The notes: generated from the letters alone by a model not told the origin. A stretch of 13,118 nucleotides of DNA from Candidatus Colwellbacteria bacterium RIFCSPHIGHO2_02_FULL_45_17 (GCA_001817685.1 MHIV01000036.1:1-13118), one strand, 5' to 3'; positions 6,616 through 13,118 are shown, counted from the first letter of the stretch. Made by a program: numbers and translations.

Positions 6616-6732
6616 TTAACCTTGACGCTGTTTGTGCTTCGGATTTGATTTACAAATCACGTAAAGCCGTCCTTTTCTACGGACGACCTGACAGTTTTTG
6701 CAAATCTTTTTTACCGACGCTTTCACCTTCAT
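6616..6732 (-). CDS. rpmJ: 50S ribosomal protein L36
   Basis: This 38-residue zinc-ribbon protein of the large subunit begins [20 protein letters not shown] and ends [10 protein letters not shown]. The zinc ligands C11, C14, C27 and H33 are all present (CxxC, C, H), so this is the zinc-binding form. The length matches the bacterial family exactly. It starts 6 bases after the infA stop and ends 2 bases before rpsM, in the conserved order infA-rpmJ-rpsM-rpsK. No Shine-Dalgarno is visible, so translation is probably coupled to infA. Confidence 0.98.
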   Translation of the reverse strand: MKVKASVKKICKNCQVVRRKGRLYVICKSNPKHKQRQG

Positions 6733-6738
6733 CTCGCA

Positions 6739-6936
6739 TTACATGCGCCAGATAATTCTGCCTCGCTCATCAGTCGGAGAGGAAAGTTCAACTTTCACTT
6801 TATCCCCCGGTAAAACCCTAATCCGACGCACCCTCATCTTGCCTGCAATATAGGCAAGAATTTCGCGGTCATCTTCAAGTTTTACTTTAAAAGTGGCGCT
6901 TGGAAGCGCCTCCAAAACAATGCCTTCGACAGTCAT
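6739..6936 (-). CDS. infA: Translation initiation factor IF-1 (short N-terminus)
   Basis: IF-1 binds the 30S A site during initiation. The 65-residue product is a single S1-type OB fold: [20 protein letters not shown], then [20 protein letters not shown] and GRIIWRM. Typical IF-1 has 71-72 residues and starts with a lysine/glutamate lead such as MAKED. Here the codon immediately before the ATG is an in-frame TAG, so that lead is absent and the start is certain. No Shine-Dalgarno is present. The predicted transcription start lies about 7 bases before the ATG, which suggests a leaderless or nearly leaderless mRNA. It heads the ribosomal operon. secY, adk and map, often found just upstream of infA, are not here. 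Confidence 0.96.
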   Translation of the reverse strand: MTVEGIVLEALPSATFKVKLEDDREILAYIAGKMRVRRIRVLPGDKVKVELSSPTDERGRIIWRM

Positions 6937-6949
6937 CTAGTGCGGATGG

Positions 6950-6978
6950 ATATTATCATATAGTCTAATTGACGTCAA
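6950..6978 (-). promoter_or_regulatory. Promoter of the infA ribosomal operon
   Basis: On the minus strand, -35 TTGACG (6973-6978, 5/6 match) is followed after exactly 17 bases by -10 TAATAT (6950-6955). A TGA just before the -10 gives the extended form. The -10 ends 13 bases before the infA ATG, so the 5' leader would be about 6-7 nt. The -35 overlaps the last codons of the preceding membrane-protein gene and is half of a perfect palindrome, TTGACGTCAA (6969-6978). Confidence 0.7.
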
Positions 6979-8656
6979 CGAATACCCTTGTGGCTTTATC
7001 TGGCACTTTACCCACCCAAAATGGCCAAAAACCGACCCTTCCTCCTTTAACGCCAGGAATTGTAAATATCAGATTTTCGAGGTCCTCCTTTCTTTTTCCA
7101 ACGGCGCTCTGCCTGAACGTCTCCTCATCAAACGGTCTTATCCAGACGGAACCTACATTTATCGCGACGCTAAAACCATCGCCTGCTTCATTCGTGCGAG
7201 GCTCGCCATAATCTATCGTGTAGTCCTTGGGCGCAAGGTCGACACCTCTCTCCTCCTCAACACGCTCTTCAAACACTCCTATAAGCTCTTTCTCTGAGAA
7301 CACAACTATTTTAGCCTCACCGTAGATTGTTATAGAGAACGTCTCAGAGTCACTTGCTCCCTCATCGACGACTTCGTCAGTAATCTCAAATTTGTACGTC
7401 TCGTCTATCGTTTTTGTTCCGTCTGGCAAGTTCAGAAAAAGTTGTGTTTTAGCTGAATCCTCAAGTGTTTTTATAATATTCTCTCTGGCAGAAGCAATAT
7501 CTTCCTCTGTAGCGATTTTTCTCTCACCAACGAAACCACCCGTCATGGGTTCTTTGGATTCACCGTAAAATCCATCATATTTCGGGGTGCCCTGGAACCC
7601 GGGAATTCTAAACCTTGGAACTGGGTCGATGTTGTACTTTTCCCCAGGCTCATCTGCGGTCACTGGGACCTCGATACTCGAGGGAATAATTTGCCCATTC
7701 ACAATTGCGGCACCGGGGACAGTAACCCCGCGATCCATTCTGTAAACTTTTCCATCAGGAGTCGTAAATCTTGTCCGCTCAACTAACTCTTGCGGATCAG
7801 AGCTGTAAGCATTGTAAACAATCATCGTCCCCTTCGCTCTTCGTTCAACAAATTCCTTCCCTGTCGCAGGATAGGTTTCCGTGAAGTTCTTCTTCTCAGA
7901 GAAACTCATTCCGACCAAGCTCACTGTGTCATTGCTAAACGTGCTCTCTGTAATCGATGTCCCGACATTCAGTGATCCGACGAAATCCCAATCCGTTTTT
8001 TCAAGTTCAAGCGATACAGTCACCTTCGGGAAAACCCAGGTGGCGAGAATCACAAAAAGCGCTACAAGCACTGAGCCGCCGATAAAAATTGTCGACCAGC
8101 GCACTTTTATTTTTCTTTTCTTTTGCTTGGCTTCGTCTTGACTCTCATCTTCAAGTACACCAGGCCCTGATTCAATTCCGTAGTCTTCGTCTTTAAGAGA
8201 ATCGGACGGAAGCTTCTTCTTCCTTCGCAAGAAGCCGAGATTGAGGCCCCTCCCCTCTTTTACCTCAACATCGACTGATTTTTCCTCAGTAACTGGACCG
8301 GCATTATAGGAACCTTCGCCTTCTACGCCAATTTCGCTCTCGCTCACGGCGCCGGACTTATCGCGCACAGACACGATATCAGACACAGCTCTCTGCTTTA
8401 CTCCAAGGAAGGGATTAACGGCCTTGAATCCGGATGTAGCTGCCAACTCTAGAATATCCTCATCGACTGACTCTATAAGAATTACTTTCCCAACCACGCG
8501 CGCTTCCCTCTTCAAAAGAAGCAAGTCATTTCTGGATTTCCCAAAACTTGCACCCTTAGGAATATACAAAGTGACCTCATCGTCAGGACTATTCAACACT
8601 TTGCCTATTACAGACGCTGCGGACTCGGTTTTAGTCGCGTGAATTTTTTTATTCAT
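6965..8656 (-). CDS. Single-pass membrane protein with 'baseplate J-like' extracytoplasmic region
   Basis: The protein has 563 residues. Residues about 26-80 form a small alpha/beta domain (VTLYIPKGASF, then LLLLKREARVVGKVILIES) of the kind preceding such proteins in CPR genomes. Residues 95-180 are an acidic, low-complexity linker. A KKRKIKVR stretch is followed by one transmembrane helix at about 187-209 (STIFIGGSVLVALFVILATW). By the positive-inside rule the N-terminus is cytoplasmic and the remaining 350 residues outside. The outer part has the segment GTMIVYNAYSSDPQELV (about 276-292), then a TPDGKVYRM...VPGA...ADEPGEKYNI pattern and IPGFQGTPKYDGFYG (about 351-365), matching proteins annotated as baseplate J-like in Parcubacteria. 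That name reflects distant similarity; the function is unknown. It starts 1 base after the actin-like gene, so the two are very probably made together. Confidence 0.75.
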   Translation of the reverse strand: MNKKIHATKTESAASVIGKVLNSPDDEVTLYIPKGASFGKSRNDLLLLKREARVVGKVILIESVDEDILELAATSGFKAVNPFLGVKQRAVSDIVSVRDKSGAVSESEIGVEGEGSYNAGPVTEEKSVDVEVKEGRGLNLGFLRRKKKLPSDSLKDEDYGIESGPGVLEDESQDEAKQKKRKIKVRWSTIFIGGSVLVALFVILATWVFPKVTVSLELEKTDWDFVGSLNVGTSITESTFSNDTVSLVGMSFSEKKNFTETYPATGKEFVERRAKGTMIVYNAYSSDPQELVERTRFTTPDGKVYRMDRGVTVPGAAIVNGQIIPSSIEVPVTADEPGEKYNIDPVPRFRIPGFQGTPKYDGFYGESKEPMTGGFVGERKIATEEDIASARENIIKTLEDSAKTQLFLNLPDGTKTIDETYKFEITDEVVDEGASDSETFSITIYGEAKIVVFSEKELIGVFEERVEEERGVDLAPKDYTIDYGEPRTNEAGDGFSVAINVGSVWIRPFDEETFRQSAVGKRKEDLENLIFTIPGVKGGRVGFWPFWVGKVPDKATRVFVDVN

Positions 8657-8657
8657 A

Positions 8658-9554
8658 TCAAGCAGTCGGCATCAACCACTTTATCCTTCTTCTCGCAAGT
8701 TGGTTTAATTCATCGTATCTGTTATGCACTTCGTCGGAAGCGAACACTTCAATGTCGGAACCAGCGGCAGACGGCAAAAACCGCATCCGCTTGTTGCCAA
8801 AGCTAAACCTCTTTCTGTGCAAACCTTCTGGAATAGGGAAAAAAGTATGTAAGTATATTGGAGGCAAATCGTTCTTAGTGTTCCGTGCGCTCTTTATGCC
8901 AATAATAACTCCGTTTATAAACTCCGCGAGCGTATCGTAAAAAATTTTATCCATTTTTTTCCTTACGTGTTCGGATACTTCACCTCCGGCATGTCTCTCG
9001 TACATACCTTGAGCGGTAGTCTGTTCCACACCGAATTCTTCACGTATCGAATCCGTTAACTTCGCAACCCCCCAGTCGAAGTTATTAACGTATGACACCC
9101 CGTGTGGAGTAACTTCGAAGATGGTAGTCGAGTTATCTCCAACTTCAACGTAAATCGAATCTTCGAACCCAGTTTCCTTAGCTATCAGATATGCCCTAAC
9201 GCTCCCACCTTCGAATAATTCCTTTCCCTCAATAAATTTATCTCTCTTGACCATCGTAAGCGCAAGAAGAATCTCGAGTTCCCTCCCGGTAAAACCGCTC
9301 GGGTTTATTATCTGATTGCCATCAATTTTCACGCCAATTACACGAGCGTCTGTAAGAAGTATATCCGCCTCGTCCACGCCTAAGCGCTCTGAGACGCTTA
9401 CCCTAATTCCATCAAACATCTTCCAGATGGCTTGAGAAAGAGAGTTCTCAAGCTCAATCATCCCAAGCTCTTCACGCGGATTGTCCCTCGGAATCTTAAT
9501 GAATGAAAAGATTGTGGCCGCAGATCCAGAGTCTAAATCAACTATTTCCCTCAT
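8658..9554 (-). CDS. Degenerate actin-like protein of the FtsA/PilM group
   Basis: The protein has 298 residues, against about 380-420 for FtsA and 350 for PilM. The start (VDLDSGSAATIFSF, about 5-18) resembles the phosphate-1 loop. Residues about 52-105 (RVIGVKIDGNQIINPSGFTG followed by RELEILLAL) resemble FtsA subdomain 1C (SHS2). A phosphate-2-like stretch VEVGDNSTTIFEV lies at about 136-148, where FtsA has a DIGGGTTD-type loop. The following segment NNFDWGVAKLTDSIREEFG parallels the FtsA region after it. The glycine-rich adenosine loop expected near 230-245 is replaced by IYLHTFFPIPEGL. Nucleotide binding is therefore doubtful and this may be a pseudo-ATPase. It is soluble, with no signal or membrane helix. 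Together with the adjacent membrane protein it recalls PilM-PilN or FtsA-membrane partner pairs, which is inference. The ATG at 9554 sits 10 bases after a candidate -10. Confidence 0.72.
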   Translation of the reverse strand: MREIVDLDSGSAATIFSFIKIPRDNPREELGMIELENSLSQAIWKMFDGIRVSVSERLGVDEADILLTDARVIGVKIDGNQIINPSGFTGRELEILLALTMVKRDKFIEGKELFEGGSVRAYLIAKETGFEDSIYVEVGDNSTTIFEVTPHGVSYVNNFDWGVAKLTDSIREEFGVEQTTAQGMYERHAGGEVSEHVRKKMDKIFYDTLAEFINGVIIGIKSARNTKNDLPPIYLHTFFPIPEGLHRKRFSFGNKRMRFLPSAAGSDIEVFASDEVHNRYDELNQLARRRIKWLMPTA

Positions 9555-9564
9555 ATATGACTAA

Positions 9565-9582
9565 ATTCTAGCACAAATTATA
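9565..9582 (-). promoter_or_regulatory. Candidate promoter of the actin-like/membrane protein operon
   Basis: On the minus strand, TGCTAGAAT (9565-9573) is an extended -10 ending 10 bases before the ATG at 9554. A perfect TATAAT lies 12 bases further upstream (9577-9582). The run TTGTGCTAGAAT is nearly the same as TTGTGCTACAAT before greA. No good -35 is seen for either box. Either would give a very short leader (about 4 or 15 nt). Confidence 0.5.
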
Positions 9583-9603
9583 CCCCAACCTAACACGAGT
9601 TTG

Positions 9604-9731
9604 TGTGTTATGTGCGCCGTAGAGAACATCCCGCAGGCTTTCTCGCTTGGGATTTAAGAGAAAGCCGAGGGCGAAGAAATTTTTGCCGCTGGAGCAAAAA
9701 TATTCTGGTTCACGTAGGCAAACATAACGCA
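9604..9731 (-). repeat. Large imperfect inverted repeat enclosing two hairpins (candidate structured RNA or small mobile-element relic)
   Basis: The arms at 9607-9627 and 9708-9728 are inverted copies sharing GTTATGT..GCC...G.GAAC. As a folded strand they give about 16 paired positions out of 21 (one G-U). Pairing continues outward for three more pairs to 9604 and 9731. Inside are a perfect 9-base stem GGCTTTCTC/GAGAAAGCC (9636-9644 with 9658-9666, 13-base loop) and an 8-base stem ATTTTTGC/GCAAAAAT (9679-9686 with 9694-9701, 7-base loop). The outer arm abuts the alaS stop codon. It matches no RNA family I recognise, and neither hairpin has the T-run of a simple terminator. Strand is given as that of the neighbouring genes; the symmetry does not fix it. 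Confidence 0.6.
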
Positions 9732-11615
9732 CTACTCAATATTCCCCCTCACCCTCCTGACCCCCCCAGAGACAGCTTCTTCTTTCCCTATTTTGAATTT
9801 CCCTACCTCGCCTGTGCTTGTAACGTGTGGTCCTCCACAAATTTCTTTGGAGAAAGCATTCTCCAGCGTCTCGCCTGAATAATAAACTTTCACTGTCTGC
9901 GGGTAATTTGCGCCTTCTACATAAAGTGCGCCTGACTTTTTAGCTTCATCGAGCGGCATTTCCACCATTCTGAACGGCAGATTTTTTTCGACAATTTCAT
10001 TGACGCGCACCTCTATTTGATCAAGCTCTTCTCGAGTCACCTTTCTAGGAAATGCAAAATCGAAGCGAGTTCTCTCGACGGTAATGTCCGACCCGCGTTG
10101 TCTAACGGCCCCTCCTAACACTTCTTTAATTGCAGCTTGCATAAGATGCGTCGCGGTATGAAGTCTTGTGACTTTCCTTAATTCTTCCTCATTCCCGGCT
10201 TTAAGCTCCCCCGTATCGAGTATCAATCCGTGCCCACCGAATTTTCTCCCAGCCCCAGCGCGAGATACTTCTCTGTGCTTCTCGAGCTCTTTTTCAAAAT
10301 CCTTCTTATTTAAATCGTCCGCAGCACCTTTTGGTGCGAACTCTTTTGTAAGCTCGAACGGGAGTCCATAGCTTTCATATAAACGAAAGGCATGAGCGGC
10401 GGTAAGCTTGTCATACTTTGAGAGCTCGTTTAAACCCTTATTGAGCGCCGCTTTGAACTTCTGCTTCTCTGTCTCCATAACGGCGACAATCTCGCTGGAA
10501 TTGCCAACCTCCGGATATATCTCCTTAAACTTATTTGATATAAGCGGAATTACTTCTATAAAAAGATCGGGGTGAACATCGTGGGCAATTTGATAAGCGA
10601 TAACACGACGGAGAATGCGTCTAAGAATATAACCCTCTTCTTTATTTGATGGCACAACGCCGTCAGCGATTAAAAACGTCGCGCCCCTCAAGTGATCTGC
10701 AAAAACGCGCTTAACGGAATCGTTTAGACCAGGTTTTAATTCTTCAACTTTGTTCATAATCGGCGCGAAAAGGTCTGTGGCAAAGACATCGTTTTTATCA
10801 ATTGATGCCGCGGTTATCCGCTCAAGTCCACCACCAAAATCAACGTTCTTCTGTGGAAGCGGAGAGAAAGTGCCGTCTTCGTTTTTGAGATACTCCATAA
10901 AAACTGAATTCCCGATTTCCAAAAATCTTCCGCAATCACAATTAGGGTGACAGTTCTTGCCAAAACTTTCGTCGTGTTTAACGTCGGCAAATTCATAAAA
11001 TACTTCGGAGTCTGGACCACCGATTTCCCCAGCGGGCATCGCGTTTGGCGTTCCCTTTCTGCTCCACCAATTTTTATTCGCATCGTAGTAAAATATACGC
11101 CCATTCTGCATCCCCTTCTCGCTAGCGTCGGTATTATTCAAAAGCTCGACGGCCTCTGCCTCGATTCCTTTACCGCTAAAAAGTTTCTTCCAAATTTCTA
11201 CAGACTCGTCGTCGCGGGGAATACTAGTTTCCTCATCACCAGCAAAAACCGTGACATAAAGTTTTTTTGGATCTATTCCAACAATGTCGGTTAGAAACTC
11301 AAAAAACCACGGCAACTGTTCTTTCTTAAAATAGTCGCCGAGGGACCAGTTCCCGAGCATTTCGAAAAATGTAGTGTGACGATTGTCTCCTACTTCTTCA
11401 ATGTCCTCTGCCCTAAAACACTTCTGCGAATCAACAAGTCTCTTCCCTTTCTCGTGTTCCCTACCCATTAAGTAAGGAACCAGCGGTTGCATCCCAGAGC
11501 CAGTTAAGAGAGTTGTAGGATCATCTTTCGGAAGAAGAGCCGAGGACGGGATGACAACATGTCCTCTCTCTTTAAAGAATTCTAAGTATTTACTTCTGAC
11601 TTCTTCGGAGGTCAT
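9732..11615 (-). CDS. alaS: Alanyl-tRNA synthetase without C-Ala domain
   Basis: This enzyme charges tRNA-Ala and clears mischarged Ser/Gly-tRNA-Ala. The 627-residue protein has the class II core at about 1-240, with motif 1 near 20-45 (VIPSSALLPKDDPTTL), motif 2 near 78-97 (NRHTTFFEMLGNWSLGDYF) and motif 3 near 260-267 (FGGGLERI). The tRNA-recognition helices follow to about 450. The editing domain has the zinc/catalytic motifs HTATH (486-490) and CGGPH (593-597; usually CGGTH). It ends soon after at GGVRRVRGNIE, so the oligomerisation/C-Ala part, roughly 250 residues in E. coli (876 total), is missing. A Cys/His-rich patch KNCHPNCDCGRF (about 220-231) is present in the core. Its ATG is 8 bases after the rpoD stop, without a Shine-Dalgarno. 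Confidence 0.96.
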   Translation of the reverse strand: MTSEEVRSKYLEFFKERGHVVIPSSALLPKDDPTTLLTGSGMQPLVPYLMGREHEKGKRLVDSQKCFRAEDIEEVGDNRHTTFFEMLGNWSLGDYFKKEQLPWFFEFLTDIVGIDPKKLYVTVFAGDEETSIPRDDESVEIWKKLFSGKGIEAEAVELLNNTDASEKGMQNGRIFYYDANKNWWSRKGTPNAMPAGEIGGPDSEVFYEFADVKHDESFGKNCHPNCDCGRFLEIGNSVFMEYLKNEDGTFSPLPQKNVDFGGGLERITAASIDKNDVFATDLFAPIMNKVEELKPGLNDSVKRVFADHLRGATFLIADGVVPSNKEEGYILRRILRRVIAYQIAHDVHPDLFIEVIPLISNKFKEIYPEVGNSSEIVAVMETEKQKFKAALNKGLNELSKYDKLTAAHAFRLYESYGLPFELTKEFAPKGAADDLNKKDFEKELEKHREVSRAGAGRKFGGHGLILDTGELKAGNEEELRKVTRLHTATHLMQAAIKEVLGGAVRQRGSDITVERTRFDFAFPRKVTREELDQIEVRVNEIVEKNLPFRMVEMPLDEAKKSGALYVEGANYPQTVKVYYSGETLENAFSKEICGGPHVTSTGEVGKFKIGKEEAVSGGVRRVRGNIE

Positions 11616-11623
11616 AGCGAAGA

Positions 11624-13066
11624 TTAGTAATCGCTGAGTTTAGCCGCCCTCTCGTGCATCCTAATCTTCTCGAGCGCCTTCGCTTCAATTTGCCTGATTC
11701 TCTCTCTAGTAACATTGAAAACTTTCCCAACTTCTTCGAGCGTGTGAGTCACGCCGTCCTCAAGTCCAAACCGCATTTCCAAAATTTTTCTCTCACGATC
11801 TGTAAGGTCATCTATAATGTCTCTAATCTGATCACGCAAAAGTTCTTGCGATGTGGCCTGTATAGGGGTTGGACTCGTATCATCCCTGATAAACTCGGCC
11901 AATGTTGATTTATCTTCGTCATCGCCAATGGGCTGTTCGAGTGAAACGACATCCTGCGAAATCTTCTGAATGTGACGCACTTTCTCAATTGGCAACTCCA
12001 TCTCAATCGCAATCTCCTCAACAAGCGGCTCGCGCCCAAGCTCTTGGGCAAGTTTACGCTTTGCTTGTGTAAATTTGGAAATGGTTTCAACCATATGCAC
12101 AGGAATTCTTATCGTACGTGATTGGTCCGCAAGCGCGCGGGTGATTGCCTGTCTAATCCACCACGTAGCATACGTTGAGAACTTGAATCCCCTCTCCGGA
12201 TCAAACTTCTCTACTGCTTTAAACAAACCTATATTCCCTTCTTGGATTAAGTCAGAAATACTAAGCGGACCGCGGTGGACATACCTCTTGGCGATGGAAA
12301 CTACGAGTCTCAAATTCGCTTTAATAAGTCTTTGCCTAGCGGGTTCTTCGCCTTTTGCAATACGACGAGCCAAGTCTTTTTCCTCATCGGGAGTTAAAAG
12401 CGGCGTTTTGCCGATTTCTTTCAAATACATCTGCACGTTGTCAGGCAACGAGCCCTTAATTCTTGTGGCGTTTTTCAGCTCTTTCTCGGTAACTTCTTCG
12501 GACGGTATCTTCAGTAATGACTGGATTTCAACAACGCGGATGCCTTCTTTCTCTAAACGCTCATAAATTTCTTCGAGGAACGCCGTGTCGGTTTCTATCC
12601 TCGGGAAGTAATCTAATATTTCTAAGTCGGTAATAAAATTTTTCGGCTGGCCACGCTCTACAAGCTCTTCTAAGAGTTTATCTTTCTGGGACAAACGGGT
12701 TTTTGGCTTTACACCAGAGCCCTTCTTGCCTAAAGCCGGCTTCCCTTTTCCCGTCCCCGCTTTACGCCCCTTCTTTATAACTTTCGCCCTCGATTTTCCA
12801 GACTTCGAGCCAGCACGTTTTTTAGAAGAAGTTACTTTCTTCCTAGATACGGCTTTTCTACGAGTCGCTACCCGCTTCTTAGCTGGTTTTTTGGCCTTCA
12901 CGTTCTTTTTAGATTTCTTCGGAACAGATTTTTTTGCCCTCGCAGAAGCAGACCTCTTTTTTAGTTTTGGCTTCTTGGAACTCCTCTTCGAGGCTTTCTG
13001 TTTTCGCATCTTGGCTCTCTTTGGAGTAGTTTTTCTAACTCCTAACTTCTTCTTTTTGGCTGGCAT
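11624..13066 (-). CDS. rpoD: Primary sigma-70 factor with long basic N-terminal extension
   Basis: This 480-residue protein directs RNA polymerase to housekeeping promoters. Residues 1-128 are low complexity with 44 Lys and 14 Arg and not a single Asp or Glu; AKK, PKK and SKK words repeat, like histone H1 tails. Region 1.1 follows at about 129-182 ([19 protein letters not shown]). Region 1.2 starts near 208 ([20 protein letters not shown]). Region 2 has [14 protein letters not shown] and [20 protein letters not shown] (about 253-312). Region 3 starts near 318, and region 4 carries the helix-turn-helix [20 protein letters not shown] (about 442-461). All core regions look intact. The start at 13066 overlaps the end of the upstream gene by 32 bases, with AGGA upstream as a modest ribosome binding site. 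The extended -10 boxes seen in this window fit a standard sigma-70. Confidence 0.96.
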   Translation of the reverse strand: MPAKKKKLGVRKTTPKRAKMRKQKASKRSSKKPKLKKRSASARAKKSVPKKSKKNVKAKKPAKKRVATRRKAVSRKKVTSSKKRAGSKSGKSRAKVIKKGRKAGTGKGKPALGKKGSGVKPKTRLSQKDKLLEELVERGQPKNFITDLEILDYFPRIETDTAFLEEIYERLEKEGIRVVEIQSLLKIPSEEVTEKELKNATRIKGSLPDNVQMYLKEIGKTPLLTPDEEKDLARRIAKGEEPARQRLIKANLRLVVSIAKRYVHRGPLSISDLIQEGNIGLFKAVEKFDPERGFKFSTYATWWIRQAITRALADQSRTIRIPVHMVETISKFTQAKRKLAQELGREPLVEEIAIEMELPIEKVRHIQKISQDVVSLEQPIGDDEDKSTLAEFIRDDTSPTPIQATSQELLRDQIRDIIDDLTDRERKILEMRFGLEDGVTHTLEEVGKVFNVTRERIRQIEAKALEKIRMHERAAKLSDY

Positions 13067-13118
13067 TCTCTATATCCTGCATTTTTCTTAAAACATCGTC
13101 AAACTCTCTGAGTAACAC
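13035..13118 (-). CDS. 3' end of an upstream gene, possibly DNA primase
   Basis: Only the last 27 codons are in the window (partial at the edge). The only open minus-strand frame at the edge reads [20 protein letters not shown] then QKEEVRS and stops at a TAG at 13035-13037, inside the rpoD gene. The other two frames close almost at once. A charged helical end of this kind fits the C-terminal helicase-binding region of DnaG, and dnaG commonly precedes rpoD in bacteria. The identity is inferred from position and is not proven by this short tail. Confidence 0.45.
   Translation of the reverse strand: MLLREFDDVLRKMQDIENASQKEEVRS

Noticed and set aside
9679..9701. Intrinsic terminator of alaS formed by the ATTTTTGC/GCAAAAAT stem
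   Set aside because: The stem is mostly A-T with only two G-C pairs, and the T-rich side is inside the stem instead of following it. It seems part of the larger element.
9603..9878. Plus-strand open frame of 91 codons starting inside the inverted-repeat element
   Set aside because: It runs antisense into the alaS editing domain, has no recognisable motif and no ribosome binding site.
12075..12566. Plus-strand open frame of 163 codons
   Set aside because: It is entirely antisense to conserved sigma regions 1.1 to 3, with no family resemblance.
12726..13091. Plus-strand open frame of 121 codons rich in Phe and Leu, resembling a membrane protein
   Set aside because: It is the mirror of the Lys-rich sigma tail: AAA/AAG codons read as TTT/CTT on the other strand. 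The minus-strand frame has clear sigma-70 homology downstream.
1..13118. CRISPR array, insertion sequence, prophage or replication origin
   Set aside because: No regularly spaced repeats, transposase or integrase genes, or DnaA-box clusters were found; genes are contiguous housekeeping operons.

Overview
The window is a densely packed, single-direction block: every gene I can support lies on the minus strand, so the biological reading order runs from high to low coordinates. Its makeup suggests a Candidate Phyla Radiation / Patescibacteria genome, most likely Parcubacteria-like. The reasons are minimal versions of housekeeping proteins (an AlaRS ending right after its editing domain, a 112-residue L13, a 65-residue IF-1, an RNA polymerase alpha subunit with no C-terminal domain), a membrane protein of the 'baseplate J-like' type that I associate with CPR genomes, and very short intergenic distances. 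Stops are TAA, TAG and TGA (TGA ends rplQ), so this is not the UGA=Gly code of Gracilibacteria/SR1. The lineage assignment is inference from recognised families; no database was searched.

Layout in transcription order. (1) 13118-9732: the last codons of an upstream gene (probably dnaG), then the primary sigma factor rpoD with a 128-residue purely basic N-terminal extension, then alaS. (2) 9731-9555: a 177-base spacer with a large imperfect inverted repeat enclosing two hairpins, followed by a candidate promoter. (3) 9554-6965: a degenerate FtsA/PilM-type actin-like protein and a single-pass membrane protein with a large extracytoplasmic part, one base apart. (4) 6936-2029: a ribosomal and transcription operon infA-rpmJ-rpsM-rpsK-rpsD-rpoA-rplQ-rplM-rpsI, continued without a break by a small VanZ/DUF2238-like membrane protein and a family 2 glycosyltransferase. 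A promoter for it sits at the end of the preceding membrane-protein gene. (5) 1942-18: greA with its own promoter, a 122-base spacer, then lysS.

The genes serve core information flow: sigma factor, alpha subunit and GreA for transcription; IF-1 and eight ribosomal proteins for translation; LysRS and AlaRS for aminoacylation. Two small envelope-related modules are embedded among them. Points worth attention are the basic tails on both RNA polymerase components, the pseudo-actin/membrane protein pair, the structured 9604-9731 element, and promoters placed so close to start codons that the first genes of several operons are probably translated from leaderless or nearly leaderless mRNAs. No tRNA, rRNA, CRISPR array, insertion sequence or origin was seen.
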